Positions 1-8,738 of a DNA stretch of 64,000 bases are shown here, one piece after another; within the stretch, counting starts at the first letter, position 1, and every line of letters begins with the position of its first letter. A program made the position numbers and the translations under genes. Source of the stretch: DATKHR01 sp035939575 (GTDB lineage: Bacteria; Acidobacteriota; Vicinamibacteria; Vicinamibacterales; CAVVIG01); assembly GCA_035939575.1 (NCBI GenBank), contig DASZFS010000500.1, positions 3,660 to 67,659 on the forward strand, given 5' to 3'. The notes beneath the pieces are model-generated. The model saw only the letters and a program-made list of their open reading frames with translations. It searched no databases and was not told the DNA's origin.

Positions 1-2136
1 GTACCGGACGCAGAGGTCGTACGGGCGGAGCGCACGCTGCAGGGCGTTCGACACTTCACGCAGGGCGTGATCGCCGACACCGTGGCCGTAGGTATCGTTG
101 ATGGTCTTGAAACCGTCGACGTCCATCACGATGAGCGCGACCTCGCTGTTCAGACGCTCGGCGCGCGCCAGCTCGCGCGAGAGGTGCGCGAACATCGAGC
201 GCCGGTTCGGCAGCCCCGTCAGCGGATCGGTCAGCGAGTCTTCCTGGGTCTGCTCGAAGACGATCGAGTTGTGGATGACCGGCCCCGCCTGCTCGGCGAT
301 CCGCTCCAGCAGGCGACGGTGATCCTCTCCGTAGTGATTGGGCTCGACGTGGTAGAGCGCCAGGCACCCGATGAAGGTGTCGTTATAGTGCAGGGGACAG
401 ATGATCGCCGATCGGAGCGCCGTGTCGATGTGGATGCCCGCCGCAGAAAACGTCACGCGCGGGTCGCCGTTGATGAGCATGCGGCGGTTGCTCGCCACCC
501 ACCCCGACAGGCCGGCGCCTCCCGTCAACGTCGTGTTCAGCAGCCGCGGCGCATCCACGCCGGCCGCGAACCGGCACCGCAGCGTGTCGGTGTCGGCATG
601 GTGCAGGAAGAGCGAGCACCCGGACCACGGCACCAGCTTCGACAGCTTCGAGGAGATCAGCGCCATCGTGTCGGAGACGCCGAGGCTGGTGCCCATCGAC
701 TGCGCGATCTCGTACAGCGCGTAGATTTCCCGGTGCGCGAGCGCGATGTTCTCGAACACCCGGTTCTCCGGAAGCGGTCCATCCGGCACCCCCACGCCGA
801 CATATTGCGGCTGCGGCACGATCTGCGGCGCCGCGCCCTCTTCGACGAGCTCGGCCGTGAGGGCCGGCAGGAGCTCGATGAACACCGGCACCAGCTGCGG
901 GTCGAGCGCCCGTCCCGCCTCGTGGCGCAGCAGGCTGACCGCGCTGTCGGGGCTGAGCGCCTTGTGATAGGGACGCTCTGTTGTGACAGCGTCGTAGTAG
1001 TCGACGATCGTCAGCACGCGGGCGCCGATCGGAATGTCCTCGCCTTTGAGGCCTTGCGGATATCCACGCCCGTCCCACCGCTCGTGGTGGCTCATGATGA
1101 GCGGCGCCACAGGGTAGGGAAACGGCACCGCGGCGATGATCTCCGCGCCGACCTGCGGGTGGATGCGGATCTTCTGGAATTCCTCCTGCGTGAGCGGTCC
1201 GGGCTTCGACAGAATGTGCTCCGGCACCGCCAGCTTGCCGATATCGTGCAGGAGCGCCGCGGTCTTCACCCCCTGGATCGCCTGCTCGCTCAAGCCCGCC
1301 GCGCGCGCGAGGCCGGCTGCGTAGACCTGCACACGCCGGATGTGCATTTGCGTCATCGCGTCTTTGGCGTCAATCGCGCGCGCGAGCGCCTCGATCGTGG
1401 CCAGATGCAGATCCGACGTCCGCTGGACGTGCTGCTGCTCGTCCTCGACGCGGCCCATGTAGACCTTGTACGTGCGGTAGGTGAGGTACAGCGGCGCGAA
1501 GGTGAAGGGCGCGATCCAGTAGCCCGAGTGCGAGACGAGCAGCGACGCGGCGGCCGCCGTCCCGGCCCCGATGAAGTAGCTCGGCGCGCTCCAGAGAAAG
1601 TTGTTGTGCCACGTCCGGACAATCGACTCGCGGGTTGACAGCGCGATGGCCGATGCGACGAGCGCGGTGTTGAGCAGGAAGTACACCGTCGCCGCGGCGA
1701 CGAGCGGCGGCATCAACTCCGCCAGCGGCATCGGCGGCGCGGTGCCGCCCAGCCAGCGGAACGCGAGCCCCGCGCCCTGAACGGTGATGATCAGCGACGC
1801 CATGCTGAACAGCGTCCGGTAGGTCGGATTGTCCTTCTTCGTGTTCAGATGGCACTGGCTGATCGCGCTGCCGGCGGCCACGAGCATCGTCTCGTGCGGC
1901 CCGAGCACCAGCAGCGATGCGAAATCGATGGCGTAGGACACCGACATCGTCGAGCCCCCCGTCGCGATCGGCAGATACACCTTGAGCGCGGCGGTCGCGG
2001 GCGAGAGCACGAGGAGGGCCAGGAACAGGATCGGCTGGTGGAACGTCGCCAGCCGGATGCAGGCGACGAACAGCACGGCTGCGACGGCGACGACGCCCGC
2101 GACGTACATCCGCGCCGCGCGGGGCAGATGGTTCAT
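1..2136 (-). CDS. Membrane-bound HD-GYP / GAF / GGDEF c-di-GMP signalling protein, cut at the left edge
   Basis: The frame stays open from an ATG at 2136 to the window edge, so about 712 codons are present and the C-terminus is missing. Residues 1-215 are hydrophobic and look like a multi-span membrane sensor. An HD-GYP phosphodiesterase domain follows, with HDIGK at 297-301 and HHERWDGRGYP near 349-359. A GAF-like region spans about 450-590. A GGDEF-type cyclase domain then starts, with the DVDGFKTINDTYGH block near 670; the GGDEF signature itself lies off-window. The likely role is turnover of cyclic di-GMP at the inner membrane. Its ATG shares one base with the stop of the upstream acetyltransferase (TGATG), so the two are translationally coupled. 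Which catalytic activity dominates cannot be told here. Confidence 0.88.
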   Translation of the reverse strand, partial: MNHLPRAARMYVAGVVAVAAVLFVACIRLATFHQPILFLALLVLSPATAALKVYLPIATGGSTMSVSYAIDFASLLVLGPHETMLVAAGSAISQCHLNTKKDNPTYRTLFSMASLIITVQGAGLAFRWLGGTAPPMPLAELMPPLVAAATVYFLLNTALVASAIALSTRESIVRTWHNNFLWSAPSYFIGAGTAAAASLLVSHSGYWIAPFTFAPLYLTYRTYKVYMGRVEDEQQHVQRTSDLHLATIEALARAIDAKDAMTQMHIRRVQVYAAGLARAAGLSEQAIQGVKTAALLHDIGKLAVPEHILSKPGPLTQEEFQKIRIHPQVGAEIIAAVPFPYPVAPLIMSHHERWDGRGYPQGLKGEDIPIGARVLTIVDYYDAVTTERPYHKALSPDSAVSLLRHEAGRALDPQLVPVFIELLPALTAELVEEGAAPQIVPQPQYVGVGVPDGPLPENRVFENIALAHREIYALYEIAQSMGTSLGVSDTMALISSKLSKLVPWSGCSLFLHHADTDTLRCRFAAGVDAPRLLNTTLTGGAGLSGWVASNRRMLINGDPRVTFSAAGIHIDTALRSAIICPLHYNDTFIGCLALYHVEPNHYGEDHRRLLERIAEQAGPVIHNSIVFEQTQEDSLTDPLTGLPNRRSMFAHLSRELARAERLNSEVALIVMDVDGFKTINDTYGHGVGDHALREVSNALQRALRPYDLCVRY

Positions 2137-2750
2137 CAGTGCACCAGGGGTGCCGTCGACACCCAATGCTTGGCCCAATCGTCTCTGAGCACCGCCCACA
2201 ACACCTGGTCCAGGTACTCGTTGCTGCGCCGCGCGGATCGACGGAGGATGCCCTCCTGGACGGCCCCGAGCTTGCGCAGCGCGCCGTTGGCGCGCCCGTT
2301 CTGCAGGAGCGCTCGCGCCTCCAGGCGGTGCACCCCGATCGCTCCGAACGCCAGCGAGCCAACGAGCCGGGCCGACTCCAGAAAGATCCCGTTGCCGCGC
2401 GACTCAGGCGCGATCGTCCACTCCCACTCGGCCGCCTCGAACTGGGGATCGAGCTGCCTGACCTGCACGAGTCCCACGACGGCCTGGGACGCGGTCACCG
2501 TGACGACAAGCGTCAGCGCGCGCCCGGCGGCGCGCTCGCGCGCAGCCTCGTCTACGAGGTGTTGCGCCGTGAACTCGCTCGGAGGATCGTCAAGGCCAAA
2601 ACGGGTCGCGTCTGAGAGCGACAGGAGGTCGACGAGCGTCCGCACATCGTCCTGCGCAGGCTCGCGGAGCGTGACATGAGGCCCGACCAGCACCGGTGAC
2701 GTGGCGCGCCACGACGAGGCGACGAAAATAGACGGATCGCTGACGGCCAT
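2136..2750 (-). CDS. GNAT-family N-acetyltransferase (RimJ/RimL type)
   Basis: The product is about 204 residues. The VGPHVTLREPAQDD opening and the core ending in a PESRGNGIFLESARL segment match the acetyl-CoA-binding loop of RimJ/RimL-like GNAT enzymes. Then comes the GVHRLEARALLQNGRANGAL segment typical of this branch. The substrate is unknown; relatives acetylate N-terminal amines of proteins or small molecules. The ATG at 2750 is preferred because it starts close to the domain; a TTG at 2846 in the same frame would add a poorly conserved extension. The gene is the promoter-proximal member of a two-gene unit with the c-di-GMP protein and overlaps it by one base. Confidence 0.8.
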   Translation of the reverse strand: MAVSDPSIFVASSWRATSPVLVGPHVTLREPAQDDVRTLVDLLSLSDATRFGLDDPPSEFTAQHLVDEAARERAAGRALTLVVTVTASQAVVGLVQVRQLDPQFEAAEWEWTIAPESRGNGIFLESARLVGSLAFGAIGVHRLEARALLQNGRANGALRKLGAVQEGILRRSARRSNEYLDQVLWAVLRDDWAKHWVSTAPLVH

Positions 2751-2978
2751 CCCCGTGGGACCAGCAACTCCGGTTCCAGGCTCGTCTGTAACTGTTAAAT
2801 AGCGATGATGCAATAGCTTAGAAGGATCAACCCGACTCGTTCGCAATGCGAATATGTTCGTTTATATGACAGTAAAGTCCTTTGTGTCGCTCATGCGGGG
2901 CGATGTAGCTCGTTGTCGTTGAACGGGTTGCACGTGTTTGCCTCGATTTGGGACAGCTGTGCCGTTTAGGGGCAGTGC
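2751..2978. promoter_or_regulatory. AT-rich divergent intergenic region with an inverted repeat
   Basis: This 228-bp gap separates the leftward acetyltransferase/c-di-GMP unit from the rightward ExeA-like ATPase. It is clearly richer in A+T than its surroundings. It holds a perfect inverted repeat, TTCGC-AAT-GCGAA, at 2840-2852. No convincing paired -35/-10 boxes could be assigned to either direction. The repeat has the size of an operator half-site pair, but nothing in the sequence says which protein would bind it. Confidence 0.35.
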
Positions 2979-4244
2979 ATGAGCGTGTATAAATGTGCAG
3001 TGGACGATCCCAACCCGCAGCGTCCGCGACCACCGCTACCGCCGTCCATCACAGCGCCGTTCGACGCGCTCACGGTTCCCAACGCGCCGGCCGAGACTGC
3101 GAGCACGCACAGCCGCCGCCCGCTGCTGGAGCTGTTTCCAGAGGACACCTCGCAGAGTCGCGGTTTCCCGGCCCGGGCGGATGGGCGTGCGTCACAGCGT
3201 TCTGCGGATGGACCTGCACCGCCGCTGGCGGCACACGATGCGTTCTACGGCCTCATCGAGCCGGCGTTTTCCCCGTCGACCGACCCGCGGTTCTTCTATC
3301 ACAGCACGCCGCACGACCTCGCTGGCCAGCAGCTCCTCACCGCGATTCGCCGGCGCGAAGGCCTGGTCCTGCTGACCGGCGTGGCTGGCGCAGGAAAGAC
3401 GACGCTGTGCCGAACCGTGATCGAGGAGCTCGATCGGCGGACCGTGACATCGCTCATCACGGATCGACTGGCGTCGCCTGAGGATCTGCTGCGGCGAGTC
3501 CTCGCGGACTTCGGCGTCCTCTCACCCGACGAACCGGCCAGCGGGACCGCGACAGAGCGCGAGCTGAGCACGACGCTGCACGCGTTTGTCGAGTCGCTTG
3601 GTCCTCTCGAGGCGAGCGCGGTGATCATGGTGGACAACGCGCATGACCTGACGCCCGAGGTCCTCACGGAGGTTCGTGCGCTGTGCGAAGCGGCAGACGC
3701 GTCGTCGTCGCTCCTCCAGGTCGTTCTCGTGGGGCGGCCGGCGCTGCTCGAGTTGATCCACCGGTCCGACAACAGGGCGTTGGATCAGCGCGTCGTCGTG
3801 CGGAGTCGGCTCGATCCGTTGCCTCCGGGCGAGATTGAGGACTACGTGCTCCACCGGCTGGCCGTGGCGGGTGGCTCGAGCCCGGACTTCGATGAGCGCG
3901 CGATCGCCCCCGATGAGCGGGCCGCCGCGCGAATCTTCGAGCTGTCGCACGGCGTGCCAGGCATCGTGAACCTGATCTGCGATCGCGCGCTTGCGTGGGG
4001 ATACGAGGCATCGGCGCCGGCGATGACCGCGGACCTCGTCGACGCCGCCGCCCGCGATCTCAATCTGGGTCCCGCGTCACACCGTGGGCGACGCGTGTTG
4101 GGGCTGACGCGGCGGCTGGCGGTCGTGGTTGTTCTCGCGGCGTGTGTCATCGCCGGGGCGGTCGTGGCCGCGTTCCTCTTTCGAGACGCAGTGGGGCGGA
4201 TCCTGACGCGCTGGCAGGTGACGGCGCCGCTCGCGCCGCGGTGA
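2979..4244 (+). CDS. ExeA/GspA-like AAA ATPase with C-terminal membrane anchor
   Basis: The product is 421 residues. A low-complexity proline-rich N-terminus (1-85) precedes the family entry motif FYGLIEPAFSPSTDPRFFY at 89-107. This resembles the start of ExeA/GspA and MshM ATPases. Walker A is GVAGAGKTT at 134-142 and Walker B is VIMVDNAH at 215-222. A single hydrophobic span lies at about 373-397, with a short tail. Relatives help assemble secretins or pilus and exopolysaccharide machinery at the envelope. No secretion or pilus genes are nearby, so the partner is unknown. The stop codon overlaps a possible GTG start of the next gene, suggesting co-transcription with the flavoprotein reductase. 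Confidence 0.82.
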   Translation: MSVYKCAVDDPNPQRPRPPLPPSITAPFDALTVPNAPAETASTHSRRPLLELFPEDTSQSRGFPARADGRASQRSADGPAPPLAAHDAFYGLIEPAFSPSTDPRFFYHSTPHDLAGQQLLTAIRRREGLVLLTGVAGAGKTTLCRTVIEELDRRTVTSLITDRLASPEDLLRRVLADFGVLSPDEPASGTATERELSTTLHAFVESLGPLEASAVIMVDNAHDLTPEVLTEVRALCEAADASSSLLQVVLVGRPALLELIHRSDNRALDQRVVVRSRLDPLPPGEIEDYVLHRLAVAGGSSPDFDERAIAPDERAAARIFELSHGVPGIVNLICDRALAWGYEASAPAMTADLVDAAARDLNLGPASHRGRRVLGLTRRLAVVVVLAACVIAGAVVAAFLFRDAVGRILTRWQVTAPLAPR

Positions 4245-4255
4245 CAAGACGCGAG

Positions 4256-5788
4256 ATGCAGGAGAGCGTCCTCGTCGCCGGCAAGGCCCACGCGGAGTCG
4301 GTGGACCCCGATGATCGCGTCCTGCTCGGCGCGGTTCGTCCACCGGATTGGGTCAATCCTGAACCGCGCGGCACCTACGACCTGATCGTACTAGGAGGCG
4401 GCACCGCCGGATTGGTGAGCGCCGTCGGGGCGGCGGGCCTCGGCGCCCGTGTGGCGTTGATCGAGCGGCATCGCCTCGGTGGCGATTGTCTCAACACCGG
4501 ATGTGTCCCCTCGAAGGCCCTGCTGCGCTCAGCTCGCACCATCGGCGAGGCGCGGCGGGCGCTGGATCTTGGCGTTCGCGTGCAGGGAGTCGATCCGGAT
4601 TTCCCGGCCGTGATGCGCCGGATGCGCAAGCAGCGGGCTCGCCTCAGTCCGAACGACTCGGCGCGCCGACTCCAGCAGGCTGGTATCGACGTCTTCTTCG
4701 GAAGCGGTCGATTCACGAGCGCTCGAGTGATTGAAGTTGACGCGCGCTCGCTGCGGTTCAATCGGGCCGTGATCGCGACCGGCACCAGACCCAGCGCACT
4801 CTCCGTGCCCGGTCTCGACACGATTCCCACGCTGACCAACGAAACGCTCTTCGACTTGACCGAGTTACCGCGCCGTCTGCTCATCGTCGGGGCGGGACCG
4901 ATCGGTTGCGAAATGGCGCAGGCCTTTGCCCGCTTCGGGAGCGCGGTCACTCTGTTTGATCAGGCGCCCCGGATCCTGCCGAACGAAGATGAAGACGCCG
5001 CCGCCATCGTCGAGCGCCGGCTTCGAGATGATGGTGTGCGTGTTGAGCTGAGCGTGATGCTGACTGCCGCGATGCAGCACGGCGAGGGGGCTCGTCTCCA
5101 GTATCACCGCGCAAGCGGCGCTGAAGGTGGACAGGTCGATGGCGATCGTGTTCTGGTCGCGACCGGACGCACCGCCAACGTAGAAGGGCTGGGCCTGGAG
5201 ACTGCGAACGTCGCTGTGTCGAAGGATGGCGTCGTGGTCAACGATTTCCTGCGGACGTCGAACCGGCGCGTCTACGCGGCGGGGGACGTGTGCTCGCACC
5301 TCAAGTTCACCCATCTTGCCGACGCCACGGCGCGCATCGTGGTTCAGAACGCCCTGTTCTATGGGCGCCGGCGCGCCAGTGCGCTGGTGACCCCATGGTG
5401 CACCTATACGGATCCCGAGGTCGCGCACGTCGGCCTCTCCGGGTCGGAGTCGCGGAGCAGGGGACGGCGTGTGGACACGATCACGATTCCGTTGACCGAA
5501 GTCGATCGCGCGGTTCTGGACGAAGAGACCGACGGGTTCGTCCGCGTCCACCACGAGCGCGGGCGGCTGCTCGGCTGTACGATCGTCGCCTCGCACGCGG
5601 GTGAGATCATCGGCGAGGTCGCCTTTGCGATGACCCGGGGCGGAACACTATCTGACCTGTCCGCCACGATTCACCCGTATCCCACGCAAGCGAATGCCCT
5701 CCATCAGGCGGGCGATCAGTATCGCCGCTCTCTGTTGACGCCGCGCGTTCGCTCATGGATGGAAAGGTATTTCCGTTGGACCCGATGA
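4256..5788 (+). CDS. MerA-like FAD-dependent pyridine nucleotide-disulfide oxidoreductase
   Basis: The product is about 510 residues. The FAD-binding Rossmann motif VLGGGTAG lies near 45-52, followed by the redox-active pair in GGDCLNTGCVPSK (Cys78 and Cys83). A second nucleotide-binding motif, VGAGPIGCEMAQAF, sits mid-protein, and the C-terminal HPYPTQANALHQAGDQY block is the dimer-interface signature of mercuric-reductase-like enzymes. The N-terminal metal-binding domain and C-terminal Cys-Cys pair of true MerA are absent, so mercury reduction should not be assumed. Enzymes of this type often occur beside TVP38 proteins, as here. ATG 4256 is used; an in-frame GTG at 4241 overlapping the upstream stop is an alternative. 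The 3' end overlaps the convergent desaturase gene by 36 bp. Confidence 0.85.
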   Translation: MQESVLVAGKAHAESVDPDDRVLLGAVRPPDWVNPEPRGTYDLIVLGGGTAGLVSAVGAAGLGARVALIERHRLGGDCLNTGCVPSKALLRSARTIGEARRALDLGVRVQGVDPDFPAVMRRMRKQRARLSPNDSARRLQQAGIDVFFGSGRFTSARVIEVDARSLRFNRAVIATGTRPSALSVPGLDTIPTLTNETLFDLTELPRRLLIVGAGPIGCEMAQAFARFGSAVTLFDQAPRILPNEDEDAAAIVERRLRDDGVRVELSVMLTAAMQHGEGARLQYHRASGAEGGQVDGDRVLVATGRTANVEGLGLETANVAVSKDGVVVNDFLRTSNRRVYAAGDVCSHLKFTHLADATARIVVQNALFYGRRRASALVTPWCTYTDPEVAHVGLSGSESRSRGRRVDTITIPLTEVDRAVLDEETDGFVRVHHERGRLLGCTIVASHAGEIIGEVAFAMTRGGTLSDLSATIHPYPTQANALHQAGDQYRRSLLTPRVRSWMERYFRWTR

Positions 5789-6613
5789 CGCGGGCCAGTA
5801 CGGCTTCTGAGGGCCGAAAGGCAGGGCCAGCATCTTCGGCAGCGTGACGTCCGCCGGATCGTTCAAGGCGGGCACACCGACGGTGACCTTGCGGCGCGGG
5901 GCAGCGGCCCGGAAAGTGCCGTGCAGCCAGTCCCACACGGTCAACCCGCTGGACCAGTTGGAGTTGGTCTCGTCCCAGACGACCGAGTGGTGAATCCCGT
6001 GCATGCGTGGGGTCACGAGCAGAAGGCCCAATCGGCGCTCCAGCGCCCACGGAATCTCCACGTTCGAATGGTGAAAAAGGATCGAGATCAGGAGCCCCGT
6101 CTGCCAGATCGAGAGCGGCAGAGGTGCGACGCCGATGCAAAGGACTTGAGCGGTGCGCCAGACCGTGGAGGCAATCAGCTCGCCAAAATGAATGCGCACC
6201 GCGGTTGAGGCGTCCAGGTCGAGGTCGACGTGGTGCACGGCGTGGAAACGCCACAGGAACGGCACACGGTGCGTCAGTACGTGCCAGATATACAGGGTGT
6301 AGTCCATCAGAAGCACGGCGCAGGCAACCTCGAGCCACATCGGGAGCCGCAGGCGCTTCAGAAGGCCCCCCTGCCGCCGTTCAACGAGCGCGGCAATCCG
6401 CCACACGATCGGCGCCTCGACGACGTGGATGGCCGCCGCGCCAAGTGCGGCGATCGCGAGATTGCGGCTGGTATGTGGCACCGCCGGTTCAACCGGGCGC
6501 CGCAGCGGGCGGCGCCGCTCGAGAATGCTGATCACCAGGAACGTTCCAGCCACGAGACAGCCGGAGAGCCACGGCGACAGCGGCGACGCGGTGCGTTTTG
6601 TTAGACTCGCCAT
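5753..6613 (-). CDS. Sterol desaturase / fatty acid hydroxylase family protein
   Basis: The product is 286 residues, an integral membrane di-iron oxygenase. The histidine clusters are intact: HVLTH at 111-115, HAVHH at 124-128, HHSN at 181-184 and HGIHH at 205-209. This is the eight-histidine pattern of the FA hydroxylase superfamily. Hydrophobic spans lie around 15-32, 50-70 and 95-110. The likely reaction is O2-dependent hydroxylation or desaturation of a lipid; the substrate is unknown. Its ATG lies only 6 bp from the divergent TVP38 start, leaving no room for a normal leader on both sides. Its 3' end overlaps the convergent reductase gene by 36 bp. Confidence 0.87.
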   Translation of the reverse strand: MASLTKRTASPLSPWLSGCLVAGTFLVISILERRRPLRRPVEPAVPHTSRNLAIAALGAAAIHVVEAPIVWRIAALVERRQGGLLKRLRLPMWLEVACAVLLMDYTLYIWHVLTHRVPFLWRFHAVHHVDLDLDASTAVRIHFGELIASTVWRTAQVLCIGVAPLPLSIWQTGLLISILFHHSNVEIPWALERRLGLLLVTPRMHGIHHSVVWDETNSNWSSGLTVWDWLHGTFRAAAPRRKVTVGVPALNDPADVTLPKMLALPFGPQKPYWPASSGPTEIPFHP

Positions 6614-6619
6614 TCGCGT

Positions 6620-7246
6620 ATGGTGAATATTGGCGGAGTCGTCGCAGCGCTGCTGACTCGTGTGCAGCAGATTGGTCCGTGGGGCGCGGTGGTGCTTGGC
6701 GCTGCGTACGTGCCGGCTGCTATTCTCTTTGTCCCTGGCTCGCTCTTGACGCTCGGCGCCGGATTCTTGTTTGGTCCGGTCAAAGGCACCGTCGTCGTGT
6801 CGCTCGGCAGCACGGCCGGCGCGGCAGCGGCCTTCATCGTCGCGCGCCGCGTGGCTCGCGATTGGGTGTTGAGGCACATCGCTGGCCGGCCGAAGTTGGC
6901 CGCCGTGAGCGATGCCGTCGAGCACGACGCGTTCAAGGTCATCCTCCTGACGCGGCTATCCCCCGTGTTTCCATTCAACGTGCTCAACTACGCGTTCGGG
7001 CTGACCTCGGTCCGATTCAGCTCGTACATCCTCGCGTCGTGGCTCGGGATGCTTCCCGGCACGATCATGTACGTGCTGCTCGGATCCGCGGCGGGGAATC
7101 TGGCCGCTTTGTTATCTGGCGACGTGCCTCGCTCGTCGGGGCAGCCGGCGCTGCTCGTCATCGGTCTTGTCGCGGCGCTCGCCGTCGCCGTGATGGTCGG
7201 ACGTTCCGCGCGTCGTGCACTCGATCGCCTGGTCACGGAACCCTGA
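6620..7246 (+). CDS. TVP38/TMEM64-family (SNARE-associated/DedA-like) membrane protein
   Basis: The product is 208 residues with about five hydrophobic spans. The family core LFVPGSLLTLGAGFLFGPVKG is followed by a second conserved block with TRLSPVFPFNVLNYAFGLT near 114-132. Proteins of this VTT-domain family are inner-membrane proteins thought to move lipids; in many bacteria they neighbour MerA-like reductases and arsenosugar genes, as here. The upstream region is only the desaturase coding sequence. TAGACT at 6602-6607 is a possible -10 box 12 nt before the ATG, and no Shine-Dalgarno sequence is visible. The stop lies 4 bp from the stop of the convergent glycosyltransferase gene. Confidence 0.87.
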   Translation: MVNIGGVVAALLTRVQQIGPWGAVVLGAAYVPAAILFVPGSLLTLGAGFLFGPVKGTVVVSLGSTAGAAAAFIVARRVARDWVLRHIAGRPKLAAVSDAVEHDAFKVILLTRLSPVFPFNVLNYAFGLTSVRFSSYILASWLGMLPGTIMYVLLGSAAGNLAALLSGDVPRSSGQPALLVIGLVAALAVAVMVGRSARRALDRLVTEP

Positions 7247-7250
7247 CGAT

Positions 7251-7946
7251 TCACCGTGGGGCTCGCGTGACGCGCGACCTGACGCCCGGGGGCGCGGATG
7301 CCAGCCACGCCTGAGTATGACGCGCGGTCCCGTCCCCCCGTTCCGACTCATCGTAGACGCGACGCAAATCGGCCTCGGTATCCACATCGTACCAGGTGGG
7401 CAGCAGTGTGACCGGAACGCCCAGCGAGTGGGCCGCCGTGAGCGTCTGTGAGAAGACCCGGGCTGTTCCCCAGGGAATGTTCGCGAACAGCGCCGAATGC
7501 GGGTGATTCAGCCCGATCAGGTAGTAGCCGCCATCCTCAGCCGGGCCGAGCACGAGGCCGTTCGGTGAGCGCGCCAGTGCGTCGACCGCCCCGGTCACGT
7601 GCGTTGCTGGCAGCGTCGGCAGATCCGATCCGACGAGGACGACGCCGTCGAATCCAGACGCCAGGAGGTCTTGGATACCGGCCAGCATGCGGTCGCCGAG
7701 ACTGTCGCCTCGCTGCGGGAGCACCGCGCCGGTGAAGGGGATGAGCGCCTGCACTTCGGACACGGCATGCGGCGGCGTGTACAGCACCGCCTTGTCCACC
7801 GCAATATCCGCGAGGCGATCGAGGGTGTCCCTGAGCAAGGCCTCCCGCAAACCCTCTGCGTCGCGCACGCCCAGCGACTCGATCAACCGCGATTTTCCGA
7901 ACGCGCTCGGCGCCCGGGCCATGACCGCGACGACCGGCCGCATCAT
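7251..7946 (-). CDS. TIGR04282-family (DUF2064) arsenosugar-type glycosyltransferase
   Basis: The product is 231 residues. It opens with the nucleotidyl-sugar-binding pattern VVAVMARAPSAFGKSRL. VLVGSDLPTLP follows mid-protein, then GPAEDGGYYLIGL, the signature of the DUF2064/TIGR04282 glycosyltransferase-A-fold family named for its link to arsenosugar clusters. It ends with LLPTWYDVDTEADLRRVYD. The start ATG at 7946 overlaps the stop of the upstream family-2 glycosyltransferase (ATGA), so the two are co-translated. With that partner it is thought to modify the arsenic-containing nucleoside made by ArsS; that role is known only from family context. Confidence 0.88.
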   Translation of the reverse strand: MMRPVVAVMARAPSAFGKSRLIESLGVRDAEGLREALLRDTLDRLADIAVDKAVLYTPPHAVSEVQALIPFTGAVLPQRGDSLGDRMLAGIQDLLASGFDGVVLVGSDLPTLPATHVTGAVDALARSPNGLVLGPAEDGGYYLIGLNHPHSALFANIPWGTARVFSQTLTAAHSLGVPVTLLPTWYDVDTEADLRRVYDESERGDGTARHTQAWLASAPPGVRSRVTRAPR

Positions 7947-8662
7947 CGCCGCGCCCCACGGTTGTAGCGACGGGCGAGTCGCGCGGGCGGGAGTCCGGCA
8001 AAAAACAGGAGAACGAGCACGGCGTTCTCGAGCGAGCGGCGCAGCCACCCGTCGCGTTCCCACCGGCGCGGCGAGGTCACCGCCGGCACCCGCAGGTGAT
8101 CGAGCCTGCCTCGCTTCCGGAGGCGCACGACGAAATCCACATCCTCCATGAGCGGCAGTTCCCGGAAGGCGCCCAGGTCTTCGAAGACCGCGCGCCGCAC
8201 GAACAGGGCCTGGTCGCCGTATGGCAAGTTGAAGAGGCGGACCCTCACTCGAACTCCCCACTCGATCCACCGCGCCCACCACGCGGGTGTGTCCAGTCGG
8301 AACGCGAAGCTTCCACCCACGCTCTCGGGTCTCGCGTCGACCGCGCGCAAAGCCTCAATCCAGTCGTCACCCAGCCGCGTGTCGGCGTGCAGGAAAAGCA
8401 GCCAACGGCCCTGCCCCTCGCGGGCGCCGCGGTTCATCTGCGCGCCACGGCCGGGCGGCGATTGGATCCACATCACGTCAGTGTTCATGACGCGAAGCCG
8501 CGCCCTGGCGGATTCGTCGGATTCGTCCGGCTCGCCGCCGTCGACGACGACGATCTCCACGGCCCGATTGTGTTGAAGCCCCGGCAGAACCGATGCGAGC
8601 GCGGCTGTATCGTCGAGCACGGGAATGACGATGGTGACCAGTGGGTCGTCTCTGGAATCCAC
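7943..8662 (-). CDS. TIGR04283-family arsenosugar-type glycosyltransferase (GT2)
   Basis: The product is 239 residues from the GTG at 8662. It begins almost directly with the GT2 fold (PLVTIVIPVLDD), then IVVVDGGEPDES, a GRGAQMNRGAREGQG loop and the metal-binding LFLHADTRL motif. The pattern GDQALFVRR and LMEDVDFVVRLRKRG complete the family. A hydrophobic segment near the C-terminus may touch the membrane. An AGGAGG Shine-Dalgarno sits 11 nt before GTG 8662, so this start is preferred over an ATG at 8716 that would leave only 22 bp to the divergent gene. It heads the two-gene glycosyltransferase unit. Confidence 0.87.
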   Translation of the reverse strand: MDSRDDPLVTIVIPVLDDTAALASVLPGLQHNRAVEIVVVDGGEPDESDESARARLRVMNTDVMWIQSPPGRGAQMNRGAREGQGRWLLFLHADTRLGDDWIEALRAVDARPESVGGSFAFRLDTPAWWARWIEWGVRVRVRLFNLPYGDQALFVRRAVFEDLGAFRELPLMEDVDFVVRLRKRGRLDHLRVPAVTSPRRWERDGWLRRSLENAVLVLLFFAGLPPARLARRYNRGARR

Positions 8663-8738
8663 GTGTCTGCGGGCCTCCTCTGTCGAGCTCTTGCGTTCTG
8701 CTCGTGTGCGTGGCACGCTGGCGCTCCAGGGGGACCGC

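Noticed and set aside
67..1638. Long open frame on the plus strand opposite the c-di-GMP protein
   Set aside because: Its translation is Arg/Val/Asp rich and low in complexity, while the minus strand encodes clear HD-GYP, GAF and GGDEF motifs.
4256..5788. Mercuric reductase (merA)
   Set aside because: The metal-binding N-terminal domain and the C-terminal Cys pair are missing and there are no mer transport or regulatory genes.
7225..7260. Possible terminator between TVP38 and glycosyltransferase genes
   Set aside because: The only stem is five base pairs with a long loop and no T tract.
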